Part shown: positions 1 through 6,988 of the stretch, one piece after another
Layout: the number at the start of each line of letters is the position of its first letter
Numbering within the stretch: position 1 is the first letter of the stretch
Origin: DATKMG01 sp035541995
GTDB lineage: Bacteria; Acidobacteriota; Terriglobia; Versatilivoradales; Versatilivoraceae
Assembly (NCBI GenBank): GCA_035541995.1
Contig: DATKMG010000609.1
Location: 1-8,517 of the forward strand
Direction of reading: 5' to 3'
DNA length: 8,517 nt
Notes under the pieces: model-generated
What the model was told of the DNA's origin: nothing
Databases searched by the model: none
Seen by the model: the letters and a program-made list of their open reading frames with translations, nothing else
Translations under genes and position numbers: made by a program

Positions 1-72
1 CGTGGTGGAGCAGTGTCGCTTCTTAGAGTTTTTGAAATCTCCAACCTCATTGACTATGAACCGCCGGACTGA
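1..72 (+). CDS. Possible C-terminal fragment of an upstream gene (5' end outside window)
   Basis: Frame 1 is open from the window edge to a TGA at 70-72 and would end in ...RVFEISNLIDYEPPD. The stretch is too short to name a family. It reads like a protein tail, with mixed hydrophobic and acidic residues and no low complexity. It stops 18 bases before the next start codon, with a purine-rich Shine-Dalgarno (GGAAGGGA) in the gap, as expected for two genes of one transcript. It could also be a chance open frame, since 23 codons without a stop is not rare. The protein's function is unknown. Confidence 0.4.
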   Translation, partial: RGGAVSLLRVFEISNLIDYEPPD

Positions 73-90
73 CACGGAAGGGAGAACCTT

Positions 91-541
91 ATGTCTGCAG
101 ATAAATTTAAAGTATTGAACAACGCGGATCTTGCTTGGGAAGAGCGCTTCAACGAGAAATAGGGGAAGACGCTCCACCCCCAAGAATCTCCATGAAAATG
201 AGGAGAGCGGGAAGGAAATTCGTCTGGTGCGGTATCCCAAGGGAGTCATCAACGTGGGCCACACGCACCCGTGTGCCCACGGCATGTAAGTGCTTGACGG
301 GAATCTGGTAACCCACAAGGGTGTCTATGGATCTGGAACGTTTGTCTGGTTCCCTGAAGGCGAGGTGATGGAGCTCGGTGCGAGTACGGAAACCGACGTC
401 ACGGTCCAATTTATTACAAACAAGCCCTTCCGCATCGATTGTGTGCACAATGAGAGGATGAGAAGAAAACGGCCAAATGTCATTATTGGTCAAAATGTGG
501 CTGCCTCGAGACAATCTCATGTCATGCATGAAACGACATAA
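91..541 (+). pseudogene. Decayed cupin-domain protein (two stops, one frameshift)
   Basis: An ATG at 91 behind GGAAGGGA opens MSADKFKVLNNADLAWEERF and hits TAG at 160-162. Continuing in that frame and then shifting by one base in the C run at 177-181 gives NLHENEESGKEIRLVRYPKG, followed by cupin motif 1 (GHTHPCAHGM, 257-286). A TAA at 287-289 falls where an aromatic residue, probably Tyr, is expected before VLDG. The frame is then open to 539-541 and carries motif 2, TFVWFPEGEVMELGAS. Small cupins usually have His where this has Leu (CTC, 374-376), so a metal ligand is probably lost as well. The intact protein would have been a single-domain cupin of about 115-120 aa. The part after ...NKPFRIDCV may be readthrough past a lost stop. 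Because the lesions are independent, decay is more likely than sequencing error. The specific ancestral function cannot be read from the sequence. Confidence 0.85.
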
Positions 542-553
542 TCAGACATTCTC

Positions 554-1063
554 CTACTTTGGATTCACTAAGCGATAATCGCTGATGAACTGTTCGGAGA
601 GATGGTCTATGCCATTGAGGAGTCCTTTGGTGAGGTCGCCAATGCCCACTGTAACTAGCATGCCTCCTTGCCACGTAGATGCCGGCATGTCTATAGCGGC
701 GTCTCTTTCAAGAAAAGCGTTTTGTCTCAACTCCAATTCGAGATCAATGGCAGCTCCAATGGGAATGTCGGTCATGAGTTTTCTGTAAGTAACTCGAACG
801 TATAAATAGGGTTGACCAGGCGATCTGTGAAGCTCCTCTTCAGTAAGAACCTTAATCCCGGCCAATCTAAGATTGGCCTCCACACGCTTCTGTAAGTCAC
901 TGGCTCTAACACCATCCCTCTCAGCCTCTGGTTCGATATGTTCAACCAGAACAAACACCCCTTTCAATCCCTGGAGGCTTTTCCTTTGCAATTCCAAGCT
1001 TGAAAATCCTGTTGATGCTATGACCACCAGAATGACTAACGCCAGAGTGATTCTCTTTGTCAT
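554..1063 (-). CDS. Small exported protein of a conserved uncharacterised family
   Basis: This is a 169-aa protein. I start it at the ATG at 1063 (MTKRITLALVILVVIASTGF) because GGGAGGA lies 7 bases upstream and a signal peptide follows directly. A longer frame begins at 1114 but adds 17 residues with no ribosome site and would bury the signal. Residues 5-21 form the hydrophobic export segment. There is no lipobox Cys, so a periplasmic or secreted product is likely. The mature part runs through SLQGLKGVFVLVEHIEPEAE, LRLAGIKVLTEEEL, PYLYVRVTY, an alternating beta-like LELELRQNAFLERD, STWQGGMLVTVG and a C-terminal FISDYRLVNPK. This order (LxGLKGVxVxVE, LRxAGI, PxLYVxV, TW, FxxDYLxxNPK) is one I recall from short hypothetical exported proteins in environmental bacteria; no function is known to me. 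It ends 12 bases from the convergent cupin pseudogene. Confidence 0.85.
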   Translation of the reverse strand: MTKRITLALVILVVIASTGFSSLELQRKSLQGLKGVFVLVEHIEPEAERDGVRASDLQKRVEANLRLAGIKVLTEEELHRSPGQPYLYVRVTYRKLMTDIPIGAAIDLELELRQNAFLERDAAIDMPASTWQGGMLVTVGIGDLTKGLLNGIDHLSEQFISDYRLVNPK

Positions 1064-1135
1064 TAGACTGTCCTCCCTGCAAGTAGGATCATGGAATAGG
1101 CCAAAGGATCTCATCCCAATGATACTATCCCCCTA

Positions 1136-1157
1136 GCTGGTTTCTGTTCAAACCAGC
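1136..1157. repeat. 8-bp hairpin between the MFS and exported-protein genes
   Basis: GCTGGTTT (1136-1143) and AAACCAGC (1150-1157) pair perfectly around a 6-base loop. Both flanking genes are transcribed leftward, so the hairpin would lie in the 3' trailer of the transporter transcript or in the leader region of the exported-protein gene. No T tract follows on either strand, so a classical intrinsic terminator is not supported. Confidence 0.4.
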
Positions 1158-1321
1158 CCGCAGTCTACGCTGATTCGGGTTCCTTTTTCGAGGGAGGGAA
1201 AGGACATTTGCCGCCACTTATCTTCAAGTCTGAAATGGTAACCCTTGCCCATGGAACTCTGTAACGACCGTAGCCTGACGGAGCTGGGTCCTCCAGCCTT
1301 GCCATCCTTGGTGGCGAGCAT
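1148..1321 (-). CDS. Doubtful 57-aa ORF, possibly a gene remnant
   Basis: The frame starts at an ATG (1319-1321) with AGGA 7 bases upstream and ends at TGA 1148-1150, inside the hairpin at 1136-1157. It encodes MLATKDGKAGG..., then GKGYHFRLEDKWRQ and ends ISVDCGLV. I recognise no family. The residue mix resembles a real protein end, so it may be the last piece of a decayed gene; an in-frame TAG lies just upstream of the ATG. The roughly 360-base gap between the transporter stop and the next gene otherwise holds nothing I can identify. It is just as likely to be a chance frame. Confidence 0.22.
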   Translation of the reverse strand: MLATKDGKAGGPSSVRLRSLQSSMGKGYHFRLEDKWRQMSFPSLEKGTRISVDCGLV

Positions 1322-1424
1322 GAAAAGATCCTATGGTACCTCTATGCGATTGCATTTCCGACCTGCATCGGGCCCCATCTGAAGAGCTCTGGATCGCCTC
1401 GCCTGTGGTGATCAGAGCACGGTA

Positions 1425-2705
1425 TCATGGCCTGCCGATAATGGGCTCGTCGGGTTTCACCGGCAACCAGGCGATGGATCCAAGCACAGCAAGGCCCGCC
1501 GCCACCAGAAACGATGCCGTCCAACCAGAGGACCTGGCGATCAGCGGCGTGAGCGTGCCCGTAACGGCGGCTCCAATCTGACCTATCATGTTCATCAAGC
1601 CGGATGCCGTCCCGGCCGAACGACCGGCAATGTCGGCCGTCACTGCCCAGTAGGCGCTCTGCGACAGGTACAGCGCTCCGGCTCCTCCCGCGAGGACCAC
1701 ACTGGCCAGTCGTGCGCTTTCCACCTGGGTCGCCAGCGCGAGAAACACGGCCGACAGGGCAATCCCAGCCCCCGCGACACCGCACCGCCCGGTTCGTTTC
1801 CCAAAGCGCTTCGTCAGGAGATCGCCGATCCAGCCGCCCAATGGCGAGCAGCATGCCATGGCCAGGAAAGGCAGCATGGAATAGAACGCACTGGATTTCA
1901 GGTCCAGACCCCGTACCCTGCTCAGGTAAAGGAAAAACCAGGTGAAGAAAATGTAAGCGGTGTAGCCGAAGGAAAAATAACTGAGAGAAACAAAGATGAA
2001 GCTGCGATTACTCAGGATCGCTCCCCAGGGCAGAGCTCTGCCCCGGTGGATCTCGGAGGAGGATGGCGGCAGTCCGGCCTCGATATAGTTCAGCTCTTTT
2101 TTCTTGGTCCAGGGATGATTCTTCGGGTCGTCCCGGGCCAGAAAGTACCATACAGCACCCGCGCTTAGACCGAGCAGCGCGCAAACGTAAAACGACCACC
2201 TCCAGCCCCAGTTGAGGAGAATAAACGTGATCAGCGGTGGCGTTATGCCTGCGCCGGCTCCCACTCCCGCGAAAATGAAACCGTTGGCCACACCACGCTC
2301 AAACGACGGGATCCAGCTGGCGACCAGACGGTTGGAGGCAGGGTAGACCACGGCCTCGCCAATCCCAAGGAGAAACCGCACCAGTATCAACAGTGCAATG
2401 GAGACGCTGAGCCCGGCCGGCACCATCGTGGTTAAAGTGGTGAACAAACCCCACCAGGCAACCCCTAGGGTGATAATCAAGCGGGGGCCAAACCGGTCCG
2501 CGAGCCGTCCGCCTGGGGCCTGGAACAGCGCATAGCCGATGATGAACGCGCTGAACACATAACCCAACTGGATGTCACTCAGCTCGTACTCCCTTTGGAT
2601 TGCCGCCCCGGCAATGGATAGGTTCACCCGGTCCAGGTAGGCAATGGAGCTCATCAGGAACATCCAGAAAATCAATACCCACCGTAATTTGTCCTTGAAC
2701 AACAC
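1425..2705 (-). CDS. MFS transporter, anion:cation symporter (ACS)-like
   Basis: This is a 426-aa integral membrane protein with the usual 12-helix length of the major facilitator superfamily. Helix 1 carries IAYLDRVNLSIAG (21-33), the mark of the ACS branch (phthalate, glucarate, galactonate and hexuronate permeases). The loop after helix 2 has the MFS signature GGRLADRFGPR (65-75), and the second half repeats it as GWIGDLLTKRFGKR (291-304). Helix 4 has RFLLGIGEAVVYPASNRLVA (110-129), and a hydrophilic loop at about 190-228 separates the two halves. The likely job is proton- or cation-coupled uptake of an organic anion; the exact substrate cannot be read. The start is GTG at 2705, since an in-frame TAA lies 21 bases upstream and no ATG falls between; the ribosome site is weak. 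No catabolic gene sits beside it, so the substrate gets no help from context. Confidence 0.9.
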   Translation of the reverse strand: MLFKDKLRWVLIFWMFLMSSIAYLDRVNLSIAGAAIQREYELSDIQLGYVFSAFIIGYALFQAPGGRLADRFGPRLIITLGVAWWGLFTTLTTMVPAGLSVSIALLILVRFLLGIGEAVVYPASNRLVASWIPSFERGVANGFIFAGVGAGAGITPPLITFILLNWGWRWSFYVCALLGLSAGAVWYFLARDDPKNHPWTKKKELNYIEAGLPPSSSEIHRGRALPWGAILSNRSFIFVSLSYFSFGYTAYIFFTWFFLYLSRVRGLDLKSSAFYSMLPFLAMACCSPLGGWIGDLLTKRFGKRTGRCGVAGAGIALSAVFLALATQVESARLASVVLAGGAGALYLSQSAYWAVTADIAGRSAGTASGLMNMIGQIGAAVTGTLTPLIARSSGWTASFLVAAGLAVLGSIAWLPVKPDEPIIGRP

Positions 2706-2924
2706 AGCTTTCGTCTCAATCCCTTAAAGATATCGAAGCGGGTGAGAGGCTACCAACCATCATTGCTATTTGTAACTCAACCTTAGCCGGTTTCTGTCGC
2801 GAAACCGCAGGATTGAAGGAAAACTCCCCTCCTCGGCTGAGCTGAGCATGTCCCATATCTTTCGCGCGGACCACAGGGGGTTCCCATTCAGATATCGAAA
2901 CAGTTCGGAAGCACCCCCACTCCC

Positions 2925-2947
2925 ATGAACCCTTCTCAAGGGTTCAT
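2925..2947. repeat. Perfect 10-bp hairpin with 3-base loop
   Basis: ATGAACCCTT pairs with AAGGGTTCAT around the loop CTC. It is the first of several stem-loops in the gap upstream of the transporter gene. No T-rich stretch follows, so a terminator role is not supported; it is more likely part of the repeat cluster. Confidence 0.65.
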
Positions 2948-2952
2948 TCCTC

Positions 2953-3003
2953 GCCCCCGCCGTGGGACCAGGGACTGAGCCATCTGGCTTGGATGGCGGG
3001 GGC
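2953..3003. repeat. Inverted repeat with 9-bp GC-rich arms
   Basis: GCCCCCGCC (2953-2961) is the exact reverse complement of GGCGGGGGC (2995-3003), with 33 bases between. A smaller pair, GCCATC/GATGGC (2979-2984 and 2992-2997), overlaps the right arm, so two alternative folds exist. Confidence 0.5.
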
Positions 3004-3029
3004 AAGGGGTCAAACTAGATGCGACTCCC

Positions 3030-3107
3030 ACCCAGGGCGGCAGTCGCGAGTGACCGCCGTCACTCGCTCCTTTGCCCTGGGCTACATTCTCTAGCCCTTA
3101 CAGGGCT
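3030..3107 (+). repeat. CCCAGGGC-family repeat, copy 1 (nested hairpin plus satellite hairpin)
   Basis: The outer arms are CCCAGGGC (3031-3038) and GCCCTGGG (3074-3081). Inside them GCGAGTGAC (3046-3054) pairs with GTCACTCGC (3059-3067) around CGCC. After an 11-base spacer comes a small hairpin AGCCCT-TAC-AGGGCT (3093-3107). The same design occurs in reverse orientation at 8337-8425, with 12-base identities at both outer arms. Two matching members define a dispersed intergenic repeat family. The orientation label is arbitrary. Confidence 0.75.
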
Positions 3108-3227
3108 GAAAACACGCTACCGGAGCGGGTTCTCGACACCCCCGGTCTCCCGCTCACCCACTTATGGGTAACGCTCAGCTTACCCAAGGAGGAGAGCCTA
3201 CTTGCCGAGTCTTGCGACAGAAACTAG

Positions 3228-4382
3228 CTATGAAAATAAGTGTCCCTCTGCGGCCGCCCCGAGTTTGCGGAGCCAGATCCCGCCCGTACCATCCAGACAA
3301 AGGGGCATTTCCTTCTGGAGTTCCTGGACACCTAGTTTGGCAACCTGAGCATTGAACAACACGACGCGGAAGGAGCGGTTATACTGCAGAAAAGCCCTCA
3401 AGAGATAGGCTTCGTTCCAGGCTCTCCCTCCATACACCCATTCGGTGGGGTATTCAAAAGGAAAGAAAATGTCATGGATATAGACATAAACTCCAGCCTG
3501 CAAGGCGGGAAGAATCTCGAAGAAGATATAGTTGACATCGCTGCCTACCTTGCACACGTGTGAGGAGTCCACCAACAGAATGTCCCCCGATTCCAACAAA
3601 GAAAAAGTTTCAAGACCGACCTCCTGGACTCGCTGAGAGACGATTTCAACCTTTTGAGCGTCCTTCTCCGTCAGCATCGAGCGGAGGTACTCCGGATGGG
3701 GGTCGATGAGGGTGACTGTGGCTTGCCCATTTAGAAAAAGGTCATTGATGTCCAGCATCAGGCAGGAGGAGAAGCCCGATCCGAGTTCGATCACCCGCTT
3801 GGGTCGCAGATGCCTGATCATAGCGTAGAGGAAACAGGCGTCCCCAACACTGAAGATGGGGTTATCGAGAGAATAACGAAGGCCCGGTTTCACTGATCTG
3901 TAAGGGAACTCTCGCCATAAAGCCTCAAACTGGCGGATCAGCTCAAGTTGCCCCTCCAGATTGAGGTCGACCCCTTGGATATTCACGGGATCGTGGAAAA
4001 TTCGGTGCTCATATTTCTTGACCTCGTCCAGGTCGGGGATTGGCGAGTAGAAGTGGCCGGGCAGGAAGTACTCGAGATTGGGGTATTTCTCCGGATCCAA
4101 TAGATAGTGTTCACGAAGAATCTGGTGGAGGTTTCGCATCAGATCGTCTCTTTCCCGCATGACGCGAGCCACCTCCAACGAGCACTCACTGTATTGGCAG
4201 TCGAGCCGCCGCAGCTGAGCATTCAATTCGTCCCGCTCCATGGTTAGTTGCTGCAGACGCTCGGATAAAATGGCCATTTCGCGGTTGATGCCGGCTAGTT
4301 GTGCCTTCAGTTGATCGCGCTCCTCGAAGATACCCCGAATCGGCGGCGTCTGTTTGACGGTGTTTTTAATAAACTTGATCAT
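3228..4382 (-). CDS. Class I SAM-dependent methyltransferase with N-terminal coiled coil
   Basis: This is a 384-aa cytoplasmic protein. Residues 19-92 are a charged, Leu-rich heptad-like stretch (EERDQLKAQL ... MERDELNAQL ... MRERDDLMRNL), a probable coiled coil for oligomerisation or docking. From about 178 on it is a Rossmann-type methyltransferase: motif I VIELGSGFSS (197-206), the acidic ribose-binding strand end TLIDPHPEYL (224-233), then GDILLVDSSHV (266-276) and HDIFFPFEYP (303-312). The layout matches the Methyltransf_24 type, often found near glycan or O-antigen genes. The acceptor substrate is unknown. The ATG at 4382 has no obvious Shine-Dalgarno, but MIKFIKNTVKQTPPIRG leading straight into the coiled coil is a natural start. 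There is no glycosyltransferase in the window, so a glycan role rests only on family habit. Confidence 0.88.
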   Translation of the reverse strand: MIKFIKNTVKQTPPIRGIFEERDQLKAQLAGINREMAILSERLQQLTMERDELNAQLRRLDCQYSECSLEVARVMRERDDLMRNLHQILREHYLLDPEKYPNLEYFLPGHFYSPIPDLDEVKKYEHRIFHDPVNIQGVDLNLEGQLELIRQFEALWREFPYRSVKPGLRYSLDNPIFSVGDACFLYAMIRHLRPKRVIELGSGFSSCLMLDINDLFLNGQATVTLIDPHPEYLRSMLTEKDAQKVEIVSQRVQEVGLETFSLLESGDILLVDSSHVCKVGSDVNYIFFEILPALQAGVYVYIHDIFFPFEYPTEWVYGGRAWNEAYLLRAFLQYNRSFRVVLFNAQVAKLGVQELQKEMPLCLDGTGGIWLRKLGAAAEGHLFS

Positions 4383-4924
4383 GTCAGCATGCGCATGAAG
4401 GCTATAAAGGGGAATACCTGCGTCCGCCTTCCCTCAGATTCCGGAATCACAGGAAAATCAACTCGGGACCACGCCGTAGTATATCAGGCTTCGCCCCCGG
4501 TACCTTCCATCGATTCTGTGTGTATGTCCTCCTCCCTTACCTTCCACTCAGCTCAGGATTGAGGATGTGGGCCTCAACTCATATAATGGGCGTCAAAGTG
4601 AAGACGATCGTATCAGACAACCGCTCTCGTGATGCCATCATGGACCGAAATCGAGGGATTTGTCTCCTTATTGAAAAAGGGCTGGACACCTGGAAGCCCT
4701 TACTCGTTTTCTCCGTCCAATGGCTCGCTTGCGATTTTGCGGGAGGGGGTGCTATGCTGCTGGTGTTTCACCGATATTATTCTCGAACGCCATTGCCCAA
4801 TTTAACTCAGAGCATTCAAGGCCATGGTAAAGCCGATTGGTTTTTATGCCTTGGATGAGGGCCAGTAGCGCCGGGAGGAGGTTCAAAGTCCTCATTCATG
4901 TTTGCCGGCCTAGGAAGAAGGAAA
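4383..4924. other. 542-base region without a convincing gene
   Basis: This is the divergent gap between the methyltransferase (leftward) and the 96-aa protein (rightward), so it should hold both promoters. Plus-strand open frames across 4520-4858 have no ribosome site, no domain signs and mutually exclusive readings, so I leave them out. Apart from the promoter candidate near 4729 I see no repeat, RNA gene or strong hairpin. Confidence 0.5.
4729..4758 (+). promoter_or_regulatory. Candidate sigma70-type promoter for the 96-aa protein gene
   Basis: TTGCGA (4729-4734) and TATGCT (4753-4758) are separated by 18 bases, a fair match to -35 and -10 boxes. It would leave a leader of about 160 bases before the ATG at 4925, longer than usual. 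The match was made by eye and could be chance. Confidence 0.3.
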
Positions 4925-5215
4925 ATGGGCGCTTCACGACGACGCTGGTCACGGCTGTCATTATTCCTATTTCTATGTGTTGGTTTCTACATCTGCGACT
5001 ATCTCTCTGTTCGTTTCAGGATCCCGAAGAACCGCGATCCGCTTGGCGTTGTGAAAATCCGGCGCTACTATGCGATCCGTCTAAAGGACGGCAAAACAGA
5101 GTATGCTTTCCAGGAACCGGAGACCCAGGTATGCGTAAACTCTCTTCTCCCTCACATGGGTTATAACCCCTGCTGGTACGTCAAGAGAAACAATGTCAAA
5201 CGGATTGATATGTGA
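4925..5215 (+). CDS. Small single-pass membrane protein, uncharacterised
   Basis: This is a 96-aa protein. I choose the ATG at 4925 because AGGAAGAAGG lies just upstream; an ATG at 4898 in the same frame has no ribosome site. A basic N-terminus (MGASRRRWSR) is followed by a hydrophobic segment, LSLFLFLCVGFYICDYL (11-27), giving a signal anchor with the N-terminus inside. The rest is a compact soluble domain: FRIPKNRDPLGVVKIRRYYA (31-50), IRLKDGKTEYAFQEPETQVC, then LLPHMGYNPCWYVKRN. Cys70 and Cys83 could form a disulphide if this part is outside the cytoplasm. The conserved-looking segments and good start argue for a real gene. I recall similar small hypothetical proteins in environmental bacteria, but no function. 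It stands alone on its strand, convergent with the NYN gene. Confidence 0.75.
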   Translation: MGASRRRWSRLSLFLFLCVGFYICDYLSVRFRIPKNRDPLGVVKIRRYYAIRLKDGKTEYAFQEPETQVCVNSLLPHMGYNPCWYVKRNNVKRIDM

Positions 5216-5268
5216 TTCTGGTACTCTTTTTCCGCTATGCCTTTAGACTTCTACATGTGGTCGAAATC

Positions 5269-5298
5269 CCACGACAAACCGAAAGCGGTTTGTCGTGG
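5269..5298. repeat. Perfect 13-bp hairpin at a convergent gene junction
   Basis: CCACGACAAACCG (5269-5281) pairs exactly with CGGTTTGTCGTGG (5286-5298) around the tetraloop AAAG. It lies between the 3' ends of two convergent genes (5215 and 5387), where a shared terminator would sit. Neither side has a T tract, so it would be an atypical terminator. It could instead be a member of a repeat family, or a transcript-end stabiliser. Confidence 0.7.
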
Positions 5299-5386
5299 CT
5301 ACCAAAGCCCGCATTTTCACGAAAGATATTAACGCTCAAGCTGAAGCAAAACCAGCTCCTGCGTACCCCGTGGATTTCGTCTGCGT

Positions 5387-6967
5387 CTATTTCTTGGGCC
5401 CCCTTCTGGCTGGAGTCTTCTTTGGAGGGGCGTTCTTCTTGCCAGCACGCTCTGTTGACTTCGGGATTCTTCTGGGTTTTTGGGGGGCTGGTTCTACCTC
5501 GTGAGCAGAAGCTGGTTGTACGGGGCCAGTTGGTGAGTGGGGGAGAAGCGGTCGGGAATTCGAGAAAGGAAGGACCATTTCGCTCTTGGGTTCCAGTGGG
5601 GCCTTGTCCGGTTGAGATACGGCAGTGGTGGCGCGTTCAATAGGGGGAGGCGCGACTGGCTTGTAGTCTTCCGGTGCCCGGAATGACGAGGGTTGCCCTT
5701 CAGGAGATCTTGCGGGACTTCTGCCTGGCCCTCTTCTTCCGCGCCCCCAACGGAGCTGCCTGTCTCTTCTTTCGGGCTGTGCTCCTCTCTGAGTTGTGCT
5801 TGAAGAAACGCTTGCCGACGCGTCTGCCGCAGTAGGTTGTAATGGAACAGCGACAGGCGTTTCAGGAATAGAGGGGACCGGCGAGAGAATTTCAGAGCTG
5901 GTGGAAGTGCCTGGAACGGCTTCCGGGACATTCTGAGGCTCGATCGGTTCAGTCGAGAGGACAGTTGAGGTTGCAGGGGCAACAGGAGAAGGGGTTCCGG
6001 CCTCGGCCATTGCAGACTCGGGGCGGCGCTGTGGACCACGCATGCGACCTCTCCCCCCCCACCGGGAGCGGCGAATTCGATCTCGAGATTCGACGGCGGC
6101 AGGACCCTGCAACAAACCGGACTCCCCCCGGGCTGTTGCCTGGGTGGCGATCCTGGCAGAATCCCCATTCGTGGGTGAAGACGGAGCCGAGGGTGCCGTC
6201 GCAGCCTCGGAATATGGCGAAAGTATGTAGCCCCCGCTTTTTTGATCCTTCGTTATTCGTAACAATTTGTTTTCAGCTGCATCTTCTAGCAGGCGGGAAA
6301 ACATCGGATATCCGTAGTAGGATTCGTTGAATGAAGGCAACTTGCGCAGTAGGGTCTGCTTGATCATCGACCCATAAATTGCTTCTTTTCCCTCCCGTTG
6401 CATCGCGTCGAAAGTCTCCATGACCAGGCGGAGGGCTTCAGCCCGTTTCTCGGGCAAATTCCGGAGTTTGGGTTCGTCACTCCCAGCATTGGATGTGGGA
6501 CGAACCAAGTCCTCGTAATAGATAAACTCGTCACAATTGTTGACCAGCAGGTCAGAGGATGATTTCTTGACACCCACTCCGATTACATAGCGTCCGTTTT
6601 CTCGAAGCTTGGAAACCAGGGGCGAAAAGTCACTGTCTCCAGACACTAAGACAAAGGTATCAATGTGATCCTTCTGATAAGAGAGATCGAGAGCATCAAC
6701 TACCATGCGGATGTCGGCGCTGTTTTTCCCGCTGTAACGTGCCTGAGGGACATCGATTAATTCAATGGCAGCTTGATGAAAAGCCCGCTTAAACTCAGAG
6801 TAACGATGCCAGTCAGAATAGGCTCGTTTCACCAGGATCTTTCCCTTTTCCACGACGCGCTTCAGCACCAGGCTAATGTCGAAGTCGCCATAATTGCTTT
6901 CTCGCACACCCATCGCCACATTTTCAAAGTCGATAAATACCGCGATCCGTTTTTCGTCGTTTTGCAT
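5387..6967 (-). CDS. NYN ribonuclease-like / OST-HTH (LOTUS) protein with disordered basic tail
   Basis: This is a 526-aa protein. Residues 7-155 form a NYN (LabA/DUF88-like, PIN-related) domain: AVFIDFENV with Asp13, Glu15 and Asn16, GKNSADIRMVVDALDL with Asp85 and Asp91, and FVLVSGDSDFSPL with Asp111 and Asp113. These are the usual metal-binding acidic positions of the fold, so nuclease activity is plausible. Residues about 176-250 match an OST-HTH/LOTUS domain (AIYGSMIKQTLLRKLPSFNE ... GGYILS), linked to RNA binding. From 255 to the end is a Pro/Ser/Ala-rich disordered tail with two Arg/Gly boxes (295-315 and 399-420) and a Lys/Arg-rich end (498-526), suited to nucleic-acid contacts. The start is ATG at 6967 with AAAGGAG 5 bases upstream. 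The target RNA is unknown; it appears to be a single-gene unit. Confidence 0.9.
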   Translation of the reverse strand: MQNDEKRIAVFIDFENVAMGVRESNYGDFDISLVLKRVVEKGKILVKRAYSDWHRYSEFKRAFHQAAIELIDVPQARYSGKNSADIRMVVDALDLSYQKDHIDTFVLVSGDSDFSPLVSKLRENGRYVIGVGVKKSSSDLLVNNCDEFIYYEDLVRPTSNAGSDEPKLRNLPEKRAEALRLVMETFDAMQREGKEAIYGSMIKQTLLRKLPSFNESYYGYPMFSRLLEDAAENKLLRITKDQKSGGYILSPYSEAATAPSAPSSPTNGDSARIATQATARGESGLLQGPAAVESRDRIRRSRWGGRGRMRGPQRRPESAMAEAGTPSPVAPATSTVLSTEPIEPQNVPEAVPGTSTSSEILSPVPSIPETPVAVPLQPTAADASASVSSSTTQRGAQPERRDRQLRWGRGRRGPGRSPARSPEGQPSSFRAPEDYKPVAPPPIERATTAVSQPDKAPLEPKSEMVLPFSNSRPLLPHSPTGPVQPASAHEVEPAPQKPRRIPKSTERAGKKNAPPKKTPARRGPKK

Positions 6968-6988
6968 ACATACTCCTTTACTCTAACC

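Larger units (their letters stand above)
2706..3227. other. 522-base intergenic region rich in palindromes
   Basis: This gap lies between the end of the methyltransferase gene and the start of the transporter gene, both leftward. It should hold the transporter promoter, but I see no convincing -35/-10 pair. From 2925 to 3185 it is packed with inverted repeats, listed separately for the main ones. Minor ones are GAGCGGG/CCCGCTC (3123-3129 and 3149-3155), ACCCA/TGGGT (3156-3169) and GGGTAA/TTACCC (3166-3171 and 3180-3185). A minus-strand 79-codon frame at 2766-3005 reads through the palindromes and looks like chance. Confidence 0.6.

Noticed and set aside
1342..1854. 170-codon minus-strand frame overlapping the transporter
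   Set aside because: Arg/Gly/Pro-rich shadow of the MFS gene in another frame; the MFS frame has clear helices and motifs.
2766..3005. 79-codon minus-strand frame (MPPPSKPDG...) in the transporter upstream gap
   Set aside because: It reads straight through two palindromes, has no ribosome site and shows no recognisable domain.
2925..3185. CRISPR array
   Set aside because: The palindromes differ from one another and there are no regular identical repeats or spacers.
4520..4858. 112-codon plus-strand frame in the divergent gap
   Set aside because: It has no ribosome site, no domain signs, and it covers the best promoter candidate for the next gene.
5494..6168. 224-codon minus-strand frame inside the NYN gene
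   Set aside because: It is the shifted frame of the GC-rich, low-complexity tail; the NYN frame has domains, a start and a ribosome site.
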